From NCBI GenBank assembly GCA_963580285.1, contig OY757019.1, positions 63,384,587 to 63,448,586 of the forward strand: a DNA stretch of 64,000 nucleotides. The letters are read 5' to 3'. This DNA comes from Lucinisca nassula (Eukaryota > Mollusca > Bivalvia > Lucinida > Lucinidae). Shown here piece after piece: positions 26,293 through 37,089 of the stretch (positions within the stretch are counted from its first letter, which is position 1; each line of letters opens with the position of its first letter). The notes beneath the pieces were generated by a model. It worked only from the letters and a program-made list of their open reading frames with translations, was not told the DNA's origin and searched no databases. Made by a program: the position numbers and the translations under genes.

Positions 26293-28127
26293 TGTTTTAT
26301 ATTAGGATCACTTTTTGTCTGTCATCCGTGCGTAAACAATTTCCTCAAACGACATCGCCTCCTAAACCACTGATTGGATTTCACCCAAACTTCACAGGAA
26401 TGATCCTTAGGTGGTCCCCTTTCAAAGTTGTTCAAATGGTTCCAGTCCATTCCACATATAGGTCACAGGAGCCAAAAATAGATTTTTTCACCGAAAACTT
26501 AAAAAATCTTCTTCTCTGAAACCGCAAGGCCCAGGTCTTTGATATTTAGTATGAAGCTTTATCTAGCGTACCCCTACCAAAATTGTTCAAATTATAGTGC
26601 CGGGGCCAAAAATGCCACCGCCCCGGGGCCCTTTGGTTTTACATGGGCTTATATAGGGAAAATAGTTAAAAACTCTTCTTCTCTGAAACTGCAAGGCCCA
26701 GGTCTTTGATATTTGGTATGAAGCTTCATCTAGTGGACCTCTACCATGATTGTTCAAATTATAGTGCTGGGGCCAAAAATGCCCCCTCCCCGGGGCCCTT
26801 TGGTTTTACATGGGCTTATATAGGGAAAATCTTTAAAAATCTTTTTCTCTGAAATTGCAAGGCCCAGGTCTTTGCTATTTGGTATGAAGCTTCATCTTGT
26901 GGACCCCTTCCAAGACTGTTCAAATTATAGTGCTGGGGCCAAAAATGTCCCCGCCCTGAGGCGCTTTGGATTTACATAGGCTTATATTGGGAAAATCTTT
27001 AAAAATCTTCTTCTCTGAAACTGCAAGGCCCAGGTCTTTGATATTTGGTATGAAGCTTCATCTTGTGGACCTCTACCATAATTGTTCAAATTATAGCCTT
27101 TGGGCCAAAAATGCCCCCGCTCCGGGGCCCTTGGTTTTACATAGACCTGTATAGGTAAAATCTTTAAAAATCTTCTTCGCTGAAACCACAAGGTCTAGGT
27201 CTTTAATATTTGGTATGAAGCTTCAGCTAGTGGACCTCTACCAAGATTGTTCAAACTATAGCCCTGAGACCAAAAATGCCCCGCCTCGTGGCCCTTTGGT
27301 TTTACATAGACTTATATAGGGAAAATCTTTAAAAATCTCCTATGAAACCACATGGCCTAGATCTTTGATATTTGGTGTGTAATTTCATCTAGTGGACCTC
27401 TATCAAGATTGTTCAAATTATAGCCCTGGGGCCAAAAATGCCCCCACCCCGAGACCCTTTGGTTTTACATAAACTTATATGTACATAGGGAAATCTTTAA
27501 AAATCTTCTTTTCTGAAACTGCAAGGCCAATGTCTTTGATATTTGGTATGGAGCTTCATCTAGTGGACCACTACCAAGATTGTTCAAATTATAGCCCTCA
27601 GGGCCACAAATGCCCCCGCCCCGGGGCCCTTTGGTTTTACATAGACTTATATAGAGATAATCTTTGAAAATCTTCTTCTCTGAAACAGCAAGGCCCAGGT
27701 CTTTGATATTTGGTGTGAAGCTTCATCTAGTGGACCACTATCAAGATTGTTTAAATTATAGGCCTGAGGCCAAAAATGCCCCCGCCCCGGGGCTATTTGG
27801 TTTTACATAAGCTTATGTAGTGCTGGGGTCAATAATGCCCCCGCCCGGGGCCCTTTGGTTTTACATAGGCTTATATAGGGAAAATCTTCTTCTCTGAAAC
27901 TGCAAGGCCAAGGTCTTTGATATTTGGTGTGTAGCTTCATCTAGTGGACCTTTGCCAGATTGTTCAAATTATAGCCTTTGTTGATATTTGGTATGAAACT
28001 TCACCTTTTTAGACCTCCCTCAACATTATGCACATTATAACCCTGGGGTCAATAATGGCCCTTCCCGATGCCCACTTGCTACTCTATGGATCAGGTGAGC
28101 GATCCAGGGCCATCATGGCCCTCTTGT
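26293..28127 (+). mobile_element. Tandem-repeat element, hairpin-less head, last of the tandem run
   Basis: A head, about nine 166-bp monomers and a long tail ending at 28127. One array segment near 27,815-27,880 is a truncated monomer joined out of phase, showing internal recombination. Confidence 0.75.
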
Positions 28128-28245
28128 TTGACCTCCCTCAACATTATGCACTTTATAACCCTGGGGTCAATAATGGCCCTCCCCGGGGCCCACTTGTTAC
28201 TCTATGGATCAGGTGAGCGATCCAGAGCCATCATGGCCCTCTTGT
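28128..28245 (+). mobile_element. Duplicate element tail
   Basis: This is a second copy of the long tail starting inside it (TTGACCTCCCTCAACATTA), with GGTGAGCGATCC, a slightly damaged 3' hairpin and CTCTTGT at 28245. It has no head or array. It marks the right end of the uninterrupted head-to-tail run. Confidence 0.75.
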
Positions 28246-29256
28246 ATTATTTTTCAAACATTAACTTAGGAGTTATTCTTTAGTTGCATCTTGCATCTTT
28301 ATTTTAATAAATAACCAATGGTTAATCACGAGGAAGACAACAACAAATGTGGTCTCACGTCTATATAGGGAAGAAAATGTCATCTCATACTAAAATCCTG
28401 GGCTGAAGGAATGTGGTCTCATCTCTTTATAGGGATGAGACAACATTATTTAGGAAAATGATAAATTCATATCTAAAAAATGTGGTCTCACTCCCTATAT
28501 AGAACAGAAAATGTGGTCTCACCCTAAATAACATACAGAAAGCCTGGGCTTGGACGAGACCACAATATTTAGGAAAATGTTAAATCCATGGAGAAGAAAA
28601 AAGCCTGTGCTGAAGGATTGTGGTCTTAATAATTTGGTCACCCATTAAGAAAACCTAAGTTGATCTCTATTATTATTAGACACGCTACATACACGGAATG
28701 AATCTAATTTTGATAATGAATAGGGCCCAATTATTCTGTATGTTAATTAGGATATAACTGCGCATCCCTCTAAAATGAATCCAGAAATCCCATTGGTGGA
28801 AGCTAAAAATCTTGTGCTTCAGAGTACTTACAGCACCCTTCAAAAATTTATGAATGAATGGTCACGTTGTCTCTTTGATCCAAGTTAGTGGACGCTTGCA
28901 TGTTCGTAATGCCCAGAGAGCTAAATTTTGCATTAGATTGCAAAATGTAGACATTTTAAAGAATTTACCGTCATCATCAGATGAACAGTATCTCTAGTTA
29001 AGTATTTGGTTAAAGATATATTGGAAATCACAATAAAATATAGTTGCCAAGTCATGCAAATTAGAGAAAAACAGTTGCTACCCCCTTGCAATAGAAAGCA
29101 AAATGGCGGTGCAGAAGCGGAAAAATTTCCATACCCTACCTCAGTTCATCCGATCCTAGCCAACCATCTTTCTGCCTAGGCTATCATTTTTCTTTGTGAT
29201 ATTAGAGATGAGATATTGAAGTTTGTTTTAAGACCTTATTTGGTGTGATTCACCTT
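28246..29256. other. Mostly unique sequence with a GTGGTCTCA-rich repeat
   Basis: From 28344 to 28640 an imperfect ~134-bp unit occurs about twice, each part carrying AATGTGGTCTCA; the motif appears five times on + and as GAGACCACA on the other strand. The rest (28640-29256) is AT-rich and I recognise nothing. A short open frame starts at the AAAATGGCGGTG word at 29101 but stops after 18 codons, so I do not call a gene. This may be PSMA2 intron. Confidence 0.5.
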
Positions 29257-30219
29257 CTTATAAGGCAGGGGACCACATTGGACCTACAAATTAAACTTTT
29301 ACCCAGATATTTAGCATGGAGCAACGACAAGTGGTCCAGTGTTCAATCTAGGCTGCGCCATTGCGCCCTGGGCCCGCTTTTTACACGAGGGGCGCACTTG
29401 AGATCATTCAATGGGCCAGTCGGGCGCAACTGTAGAATATAGAGACTGTTCCTTTTAGAGTTCATTTTTGCGATTTTCTGACGATTTTTCGGCTGCCTGA
29501 TGCATATTATTGAGTTAATCAAAAACCGCATGTTGCCCAATCAAAATAAATTAGAAAAACATTTTGTTTTATCTGTTTAACTAGTAACAAGTCTTATTTT
29601 TTAAACCCAAATCGATGATTTGTTTACCGGGGATGCGGCCATGTTCGGTATACTTGTGTGCGCCAGGCGGCTTACGCGATATTCGTGTGTGCCGTGCGGC
29701 TTACGCTAAATACCGGACCGAAATACCGCAAAATACCGAGGCGGGCGCTATTTATTATAGAGTTCTTTTCTTCCAGGCATTCATTCAAAATAAAACATGC
29801 GTTTAGCCCTTGAGGAAGACACTTTATCCAAATTACTTTGTACTGGTTACATGAGCAAATATGACCAACTCAGTATTAGAAAATGGATAGATAGACTAAT
29901 AAAATACATTTTGTCTGTGATGTTTAACTCGTTTTTTGTCCATTTTTTTTATCATGCAGCCAAATCCAAAAGAAAAATCTGGCAACTTTATATAGTATAA
30001 CTTAAGGGCCCCCTAAGTTTCCAAATGACCCCCTTTTCCAAGGCCTGTGGGCCCGGAGGGCCCTCAAACTCTAAATCCTAGATTGAACACTGGTGGTCAC
30101 CTAAATAATTCCTGCCAATCATGCCCCTGGGGTCCAAATGGGCCAGGCCCTGGGGCCCCTTCGCTCCCATAGACTCATAATGGAAAAAAGCTTCAAAAAT
30201 CTTCTTCTCTGAAACCACA
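29257..30219 (+). repeat. Diverged 166-bp monomer, split by a MITE
   Basis: 29295-29336 (AGATATTTAGCATGGAGCAA) and 30093-30219 (TCCTGCCAATCATGCCCCTG, then CTTCAAAAATCTTCTTCTCT) are two parts of one diverged monomer in + orientation. The MITE at 29337-30092 lies between them. At about 30219 the orientation flips. Confidence 0.65.
29337..30092. mobile_element. hAT-like MITE with 16-bp TIRs
   Basis: Perfect terminal inverted repeats CAGTGTTCAATCTAGG (29337-29352) and its reverse complement (30077-30092) enclose 756 bp. GTGGTC flanks it directly on both sides (29331-29336 and 30093-30098). Related monomers elsewhere read AAGTGGTCACCTA without interruption, which is the empty site. CAGTG-type ends suggest hAT, but hAT elements usually leave 8 bp, so the superfamily is tentative. 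The interior includes a ~20-bp near-direct repeat (GCGGCTTACGC, at about 29,668 and 29,696). No transposase frame. Confidence 0.7.
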
Positions 30220-31455
30220 GGGGCCCGGGGCGTGGCCCATTTGGAACTGAGGGCCATGATTGGCAGGATTTATGGAGGGTGACCACTTGCCGTTGCTACA
30301 TGCTAAATATCTAAGATTTTTGAAGCTTTTTTTTCCATTATATGTCTATGGGAGCTAAGACGCCCCAGGGTGTGGCCATTTTGGACCCCACGGGCATGAT
30401 TGGCAGCATTTATATAGGTGACCACTTTACATTGTTACAAGCTAAATATCTAAGCTCTGGGCCTTGTGGCTTCAGAGAAGAAGATTTTTTAAGCTTTTTT
30501 CCATTATGAAACTATGGGAGCTAAGGGGGTCCCAGGGTGTGGCCAATTTGGACCCCAGGGGCATGATTGGCAGGATTTATGTAGGTGACCACTTGTCATT
30601 GCCACATGCTAAATATCTAAGCTCTGGGCCCTGTGGTTTCAAAGAAGAAGATTTTTGGAGCTTTTTTCCAATCTGAGTGTATGGGAGCTAAGGGGCCCCG
30701 GGCATGGCCCATTTTGGACCCCTGGGGTATGATTGGCAGGATTTATATGGTGACCACTTGCCATTGCTACATGCTAAATATCTAAGCTTCAACTGTATAT
30801 CTAGGTTTCAGAGAAGATTTTTGGATCTTTTTTTCCATTATGAGTCTATAGGAGCTAAGGGGCCCCGGGGCGTGGCCCGTTTGGACCCCAGGGCATGATT
30901 GGCAATAATTATGTAGGTGACCACATGCCGTTGCTACATGCCAAATATCTAAGCTGTGGGCCCTGTGGTTTCAGAGAAGAAGATTTTTGAACCTTTTTTA
31001 CATTATGAGTCTATGGCAGCAAAGGGCCCCGGGGCATGGCCCATTTGAAACAGAGGGGCATGATTGGCAGGAATTATGTAGGTGACCACTTGCCGTTGCT
31101 TCATGCTAAATATCTAAGCTCTGGGCCTTGTGGTTTCAGAGAAGAAGATTTTTGAAACTTTTTTTCCATTGTGAGTCTATGGGAGCTAAGGGGCCCAGGG
31201 GTGTGGCCCATTTGGACCCCAGGGGCATGATTGGCAGGATTTATGTAGGTGACCACTTGCCATTGCTACATGCTACATATCTCAGCTCTTGGCCTTGTGG
31301 TTTCAGAGAAGAAAATTTTTGAAGCTTTTTTCCATTATGGGCCTATAGGAGTTAAGGGGCCCCGGGGCGTGGCCCGTTTGGACCCCAGGGGCATGATTGG
31401 AAGGAATTATGTAGGTGACCACTTGCCGTTGCTACATGCTAAATATCTAAGCTCT
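30220..31455 (-). repeat. Inverted array of the 166-bp family (diverged subfamily)
   Basis: Read on the minus strand, the units contain ATCTTCTTCTCTGAAACCAC, then AGATATTTAGCATGTAGCAA and CCAATCATGCCCCTGGGGTC, homologous along their length to the + strand monomers at 1-28 kb. About seven to eight copies. Orientation flips again at about 31455, where + strand CCATAGACTCATAATGG resumes. Likely the array of the inverted element whose 5' hairpin is at 35895-35926. Confidence 0.75.
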
Positions 31456-31485
31456 TACCTCCCATAGACTCATAATGGAAAAAAG

Positions 31486-32589
31486 CATCCCCATCTTGGG
31501 CGGTCTGCAGGGGCCATTTCTCATTCTGCCACTCATAAAAGGAACCATTCAGATCCCCACCGTTTAACCATATTTACTCTTGGTCCTTATGATAAGACAT
31601 ATTCAGTGACAACAATCTTGGGCTTTTCTGGGAGCTGCCATGCCCAAATCCCTCCATTGCTTAAAAGGCCTTGCATCTCAGGAACCATACATATCCCCAC
31701 TGCTAAACCATATATGTCTCTGTTTCTTTTGATAAGATGCTTTTATTGACACCAACCAGGGCTCCATTGGGTCCATGCCCTACCCCATTTACTTTATAAA
31801 ACACCTAATATTTCAGATACAGTCCACATGGGTGCTCATTTGGGTATGGGTTTGTTTCGGAGACTTTATTCTGAATATTCTGAGAAATCAGAAATAAATT
31901 GTTGGTTTGGACTCGTGTTCTGGACGGGCTTTTGGTTGTTTCGACCCCATTTTGGTTTGTGTCGGTCTTTGGGTCGGCTGCCTGTTCGAAGTTCGCGGAG
32001 TTGCGGTGTGTTTCCTCTGGCTTTCTTTGCCGGATCATTTCAGGGTCGCTGGTGGGGCTTTGTTGGCCGAGGCTGCGTGGTGTGACCCATTTTCTTTCTT
32101 ATGAATGTTTTCATTGCTTTTAAAGGAACTCATATTTGATTTTTATTTATAATTGGTATATTAAAATCATATCATGGTATAATACATGTCTGTCATTGGG
32201 CAGTGTCCACCTGAGCTCTAGTTTATGAAATTTAAGCTCTTTGGTTTGTTTGCTATGCCAAGTTAAGAGTTTCCATTGACTTATAATGGGGAAAATTGAA
32301 AAATGACATTAATGTCTTTCAAGATATTTTGCCACACTTTCATAGAAATGTCCCTTTAATAATGTTCCTTTTGGACTATTTGTTGCCGCAGATGGGAAAT
32401 TGTCAATTGTGATCTGTTGTCAGGCAACAACACATTCAATCAACATCAGAATCTGAAGCCACTAGGCTGATTGGATCCAAATTTTATCTGTAGCATCCTT
32501 GGGCACAGGGCTTCCATGGTTAATTAAAATACATTGCTGCCAGTGGCCCCCTGAGCTCTGGTGAGCATTGTGGCCCATGGGCCTCTTGT
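31486..32589 (+). mobile_element. A-type element fragment, 5' truncated
   Basis: About two 145-bp units (CAGATCCCCACCGTTTAACC) lead into a tail matching 8453-10725: GATATCATG-like words, CCTGAGCTCTGGTGAGC, a GGCCCATGGGCC hairpin and CTCTTGT at 32589. Parts of the tail appear twice (about 32,200 and 32,530). The 5' end is missing; the join to the inverted array is at about 31485. Confidence 0.65.
31851..32145. repeat. GC-richer insert of unknown family
   Basis: Compared with 10,600-10,650, where GCTCATTTGGATATGG leads almost directly to AAAATGATATCATG, this copy carries ~300 extra bases. The inserted sequence is richer in G+C than its surroundings. Its right part (32030-32160) matches the reverse complement of 55345-55470, differing mainly by C/T and G/A changes. 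It is an interspersed repeat; I cannot name the family. Open frames through it in several frames look accidental. Confidence 0.55.
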
Positions 32590-32920
32590 TTCCATTATGA
32601 GCCTATAGGAGCTAAGGGGCTCCAGGGTGTGGCCCTTTTGGACCCCAGGGACATGATTGGCAGGAATTATGTAGGTAACCACTTGCCGTTGCTACATGCT
32701 AAATATCTAAGCTCTGGGCCCTGTGGTTTCAGGGAAGAAGATTTTTGAAGCTTTTTCTGTTATGAGTTGATGGGAGCGAAGGGGGCCAGCGTGTGGCCCA
32801 TTTGGAACCCAGGAGCATGATAGGCAGGAATTATGTAGGTGACCACTTGCCGTTGCTACATGCTAAATATCTAAGCTCTGGGCCCTGTGATTTCAGAGAA
32901 GAAGATTTTTGAAGCTTTTT
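32590..32920 (-). repeat. Inverted 166-bp family monomers between two insertions
   Basis: Two monomers on the minus strand, continuing the array at 30220-31455 after the A-type fragment. They end at GAAGCTTTTT, where the next element begins with AGCTCACC. Confidence 0.75.
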
Positions 32921-35372
32921 AGCTCACCTAGGCCGAAGGCTCCAGGGGAGCTTATAGTATAGTGGGTCCTCCGTCGTCCGTCCACACTTTTGAGCAGCTA
33001 TATCTCTGTATCCTGCAGGCTGATCTCAATCATTTCTCATCTGTAGCATGCCTCTGGTGGGGCATTGATGACATAAACTTTTTTTCGAAATCGCTCTAAA
33101 ACTTTGGTTCCTATGGCAACCACAAGGTCCCATAGACTTACTATGGGAAAATGCTTGTCATCACCGTAGCCCCTTCAGTTTTGATTGGATCTTTCTGAAA
33201 CTTATATGTAAGGTGTCTGGGGATAAAACCTCGGATGAGTTCGAAAACCGGCCAAGTCCTCCCATTTATGATAGAGTTAGGTCCCTTTGATTGCTGAAAA
33301 TGCCCATTTTTGACCTTGTCATCACGGTAGCCCCTTCAGTTTTGATCAGATCTTTCTGAAACTTATATGTAATGTGGCAGGAGATAAAACCTCAGATGAG
33401 TTCGAAAACCGGCAAAGTCGGTCCATTTATCATAGAGTTACGTCCCTTTGATTGCTGAAAATGCCCATTTTGACCTTGTCATCAATGTAGCCCCTTCAGT
33501 TTTGATCGGATCTTTCTGAAACTTATATGCAAGGTGGCTGGGGATAAAACCTCGGATGAGTTCGAAAACCGGCCAAGTCCGCCCATAGAGTTAGGTCCTT
33601 TTGATTGCTGAAAATGCCGATTTTTGACCTTGTCATCACGGTAGCCCCTTCAGTTTTGATCGTATCTTTCTGAAACTTATATGTAAGGTTGCTGGGGATA
33701 AAACCCTGATTGATTTCGAAAACCGGCCAAGTCCGCCCATTTAACATAGTGTTACTTCCCTTTGATTGCTGAAAATGCTGATTTTCGACCTTGTCATCAC
33801 TGTAGCCCCTTCAGTTTTGATCGGATCTTTCTGAAACTTTTATGTAAGGTGGCTGGGGATAAAACCTCGGATGAGTTTGAAAACCAGCCAAGTCAGCAAA
33901 TTTATCATAGAGTTACATCCCTTTGATTGCTGAAAATGCCGATTTTTGACCTTTTCATCATGGTAGCCCCTTCTGTTTTTATCGAATCTTTCTGAAACTT
34001 ATATGTAAGGTGGCTAGGGATAAAAACTCGGATGAGTTCGAAAACCAGCTAAGTCAGCCCATCTATCGTAGAGTTACCACCCTTTGATTGCTGAAAATGC
34101 CGATTTTTGACCTTGTCATCACCGTAGCCCCTTCAGTTTTGATTGAATTTTTTTGAAAATTTTATGTAAGGTGGCTGGGGATAAAACCTCAGATGAGTTT
34201 GAAAACCGGCCAAGTCGGCCCATTTTTCTTAGAGTTACGTCCCTTTGATTGCTGAAAATGTCGATTTTTGACCTTGTCATCACCGTAGCCCCTTCAGTTT
34301 TGATTGGATCTTTCTGAAACTTATATGTAAGATGGCTAATGATAAAACCTCAGATGAGTTCGAAAACCAGCCAAGTCGGCCCATTTATTGTAGAGTTACG
34401 TCTCTTTGATTGCTGAAAATGTTGATTTTTTACCTTGTCATCACCGTAGCCCTTTCAGTTTTGATCAGATCTTTCTGAAATTTATATGTAGGTAAGGTGG
34501 CTGGGGATAAAACCTCTGATAAGTTCCAATACCGGCCAAGTCTGCCCATTTATCATAGAGTTACCTCGCTTAGATTGCTGAAAATGCTGATTCTTTACCT
34601 TGTCATCAACGTAGCCCCTTCAGTTTTGATCGGATCTTTCTGAAACTTATAAGTATGGTGGCTGGGGATAAAATCTTGGATGAGTTCAAAAACCAGCCAA
34701 GTCGGCCCATTTTTTATAGAGTTTTATCCTTTTGATTGCTGAAAATGTCAATTTTTGACCTTGTCATCACCGTATCCCCTTAAGTTTTGATCGGATCTTT
34801 CTGAAACGTATGTGTAAGGTTGCTGGGGATTAAACCTCGGATGAGTTCGAAAACCAGCCAAGTTGGCCCATTTTTCATAGAATAACATCCCTTTGATTGC
34901 TGAAAATGCCAAATTATGACCTTGTAATCACCGTAGCCCCTTCAGTTTTGATCGGATCTTTCTGAAACTTACATGAAAGGTGGCTGGGAATAAAACCTCA
35001 GATGAGTTCGAATACCGGCCAAGTCGGCACATTTATCATAGAGTGATGTGCCTTTGATTGCTGAAAATGCCTATTTTCGACCTTGTCATCACTGCTGCCC
35101 CTTTAGATTTGAACGGATCTTCATGAAACTTACAAACAAGGAAGTCAGGCAGAAAGCTTGGAGGAGTTTGAAAACTCTTGTTTTTGAACTTGTCATCACC
35201 ATAGCCACTTCAGTTTAGATCGGATCTTCTTAGCAAGTCAGGAATAAAAGCTTGAATGAGTTTGAAAACTGGTGAGGTCAGCCTGTTTATCATAGTTACA
35301 TTCTACTTGATTTGCAGAAAATGCTTACCCTGTCATCACCATGTCCTCCCATAAAGCCTTCAGTAAACCGGA
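32921..35372 (+). mobile_element. Element with 161-bp array, 3' end lost
   Basis: The head AGCTCACCTAGGCCGAAGG with CCGTCGTCCGTCC tract begins directly after a T run. About fourteen ~161-bp monomers follow (key words CACCGTAGCCCCTTCAGTTT, GATCGGATCTTTCTGAAAC, GAGTTCGAAAACCGGCC), with CAGTTTTGAT starts at about 33175, 33336, 33498, 33650, 33812 and so on. The last copies are truncated. No 3' hairpin is visible before inverted 166-bp monomers resume at 35373. A related short fragment lies at 50661-50876. Confidence 0.75.
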
Positions 35373-35926
35373 ACGAGGCCCATTTGGAACCCAGGGGCAT
35401 GATTGGAAGAAATTATGTAGGTGACCACTAAGTCTTGCTATTGCTACATGCTAAATTTCTAAGCTCTGGCCCTGTGGTTTCAGAGAAGATTTTTGAAGCT
35501 TTTTTTTTCCATTTTGAGTCTATAGGAGCAAAGGGGCCCCAGGGTGTGGCCAATTTGGACCCCAGGGTCATGATTGGCAGGATTTATGTAGGTGACCACT
35601 TAACATTGTTACAAGCTAAATATCTAAGCTCTGGGCCCTGTGGTTTTAGAGAAGAAGATTTTTTTAATTTTTCCCATTATAAGTCTATAGGAGCTGTATG
35701 TTGCCATGGCAACCAGAATTCCAATCTGATCAGCCCAAAAACCTTATGCAGCCTTTCCCCCTACCCGATGATGCTTCACATGAAATTTGATCAGGATTGG
35801 CCATAGGGTATTAGAGATATACTTATTTGAAATTGTTTACGGATGCACGGATGGACGGACGCACGACGGACGACAGACAAAATGTGATCACAAAAGCTCA
35901 CCTTGTCACTACGTGACAGGTGAGCT
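35373..35926 (-). mobile_element. 5' end of an inverted hairpin element
   Basis: On the minus strand the 5' hairpin (35895-35926, arms AGCTCACCT/AGGTGAGCT) is followed by CGTCCGTCGTGCGTCC simple sequence, a ~180-bp head and then 166-bp family monomers. The body probably continues leftward to about 30220, split by the two insertions at 31486-32589 and 32921-35372; its 3' end is not recognisable. Confidence 0.75.
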
Positions 35927-35927
35927 A

Positions 35928-36163
35928 AAAATCTATAAATGAAAGATCCCTCCAAACCATTGAGACAATTCATAGGAATGTTGTCTTGGTGATTCCTAAC
36001 CAAAATACCTGAAATGGTTCTGCTCTAGTGAATAAGATGGCTGCCAGAACTAAATGAACAAGATGGCTGCCGGAGCTTCAAATAGAATTCCTTGAGTCAG
36101 TGAACCCCATTATGACACATATTGAATTCAAGTGAGCAATCAATGGCCATCTTGGCTGTCTTG
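35928..36163 (+). mobile_element. Element tail adjacent to the PSMA2 exon
   Basis: Two short degenerate units with AAGATGGCTGCCAGAACT and AAGATGGCTGCCGGAGCT lead to a tail GTGAGCAATCAATGGCC with an imperfect 3' hairpin and CTTGT at 36163. The units match the 145-155-bp units at 51.8-53.4 and 62.2-62.7 kb. The tail ends 13 bp before the exon, so the T-rich run at the splice acceptor begins at the element terminus. Confidence 0.65.
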
Positions 36164-36176
36164 TTTTTGTTTTCAG

Positions 36177-36299
36177 AGTATTAGTAAGTCAGTCACGAAA
36201 GTTAGCACAGCAGTATTTCCTACAGTATCAAGAACAAATCCCTACAGCTCAGATTGTACAGAAAATAGCTGCTGTGATGCAGGAGTATACACAATCGGG
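36177..36299 (+). CDS. PSMA2: Proteasome subunit alpha type-2, one internal exon
   Basis: Alpha-2 is one of seven alpha subunits that form the outer rings of the 20S proteasome in cytosol and nucleus; alpha subunits gate substrate entry and are not catalytic. The exon has a TTTTGTTTTCAG acceptor and a GTAAGT donor. One base completes an upstream codon, 40 codons are open, and two bases (GG) begin the next. The translation begins [14 protein letters not shown], continues with IPTAQIVQ and ends VMQEYTQS. These match the conserved alpha-2 segment that follows YR and precedes the GG-V-R-P-F-G motif; the phases are right for R and G at the two junctions. The other two frames give nothing recognisable. 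No other PSMA2 exon is visible in the window, so both flanking introns are very large, or this is an isolated exon copy. The intact frame and splice sites favour a live exon. Confidence 0.88.
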
Positions 36300-36467
36300 G
36301 TAAGTATGCAGCATGTAGGTATACACTACAGTTTTTGTCGCACCTGCTTGTGGCTTCTGTATGTTCTTCCTACCGTTTGTCTGTCTGTCAAGTTCGACAT
36401 TTACGCCAGAGCTAGTATTGTAGTCAGCTGCAAGACTAAACAACCAGCAAACCCTACATGAAGCATT
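36300..36467 (+). other. PSMA2 intron start, unique sequence
   Basis: The GTAAGTATG donor is followed by about 160 bp without repeat similarity that I can see. At 36468 the next mobile element begins. No further coding similarity to PSMA2 is visible. Confidence 0.6.
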
Positions 36468-37089
36468 ATGTCCCCCCACCGGAGGGGAGGGTGACATAAA
36501 AATTATTGTTTTTGGTGCAGATCCCGTTTGCGTCGGCTTAGCCTGTTTGCAGCATTATATCTCCTGAACCTATGGATGGATTTTGACCAAACTTGCATAG
36601 ACACATCACTGGGATAAGGGAAAATAGTCATTAGGTCATGATGACCGTGAACTCATTTTCAAGGTCACAGCGACCCAAAAACAGTCATTTTTGGGCCAAA
36701 AAGGGCTTGTCTTCACTATCTCATTCAGGAATTGATTAATTTTAATCAAACAGTAAAACTTGGTACAATATATCATTACAACAAACCACAGATTTTATTA
36801 GATTTTGGTGACCTTGACCTCATTTCCAAGGTCACAGTGACCCAAAAACGGTCATTTTTGGGCCAAAAATGGCTTGTCTGGCATTCTATCTCATTAACGA
36901 ATTGAATAATTTTAATCAAACTTGGTACAATATATCATTGCAACAAACCACTGATTTGAATAGATTTTGGTGGCATTGACCTCATTTCCATGGTCAAAGC
37001 GACCCAAAAACATATATCTCATTGACAAATTGATTAATATTAATCAAACTTGGTACAATATATCATTACAACAAACCGCAGATTTGATT

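Noticed and set aside
29101..29157. Possible coding start at AAAATGGCGGTG
   Set aside because: Only 18 codons before a stop and no donor site in frame. The YY1-like word alone is not enough to call a promoter.
29615..29806. Short + frame with CVYLCAPGGLRDIRVCRAAYA
   Set aside because: It lies inside the MITE and arises from a ~20-bp direct repeat.
36132..36461. 109-codon + frame over the PSMA2 exon
   Set aside because: It reads the exon in the wrong phase and runs through both splice sites. The biologically meaningful frame is one base away.
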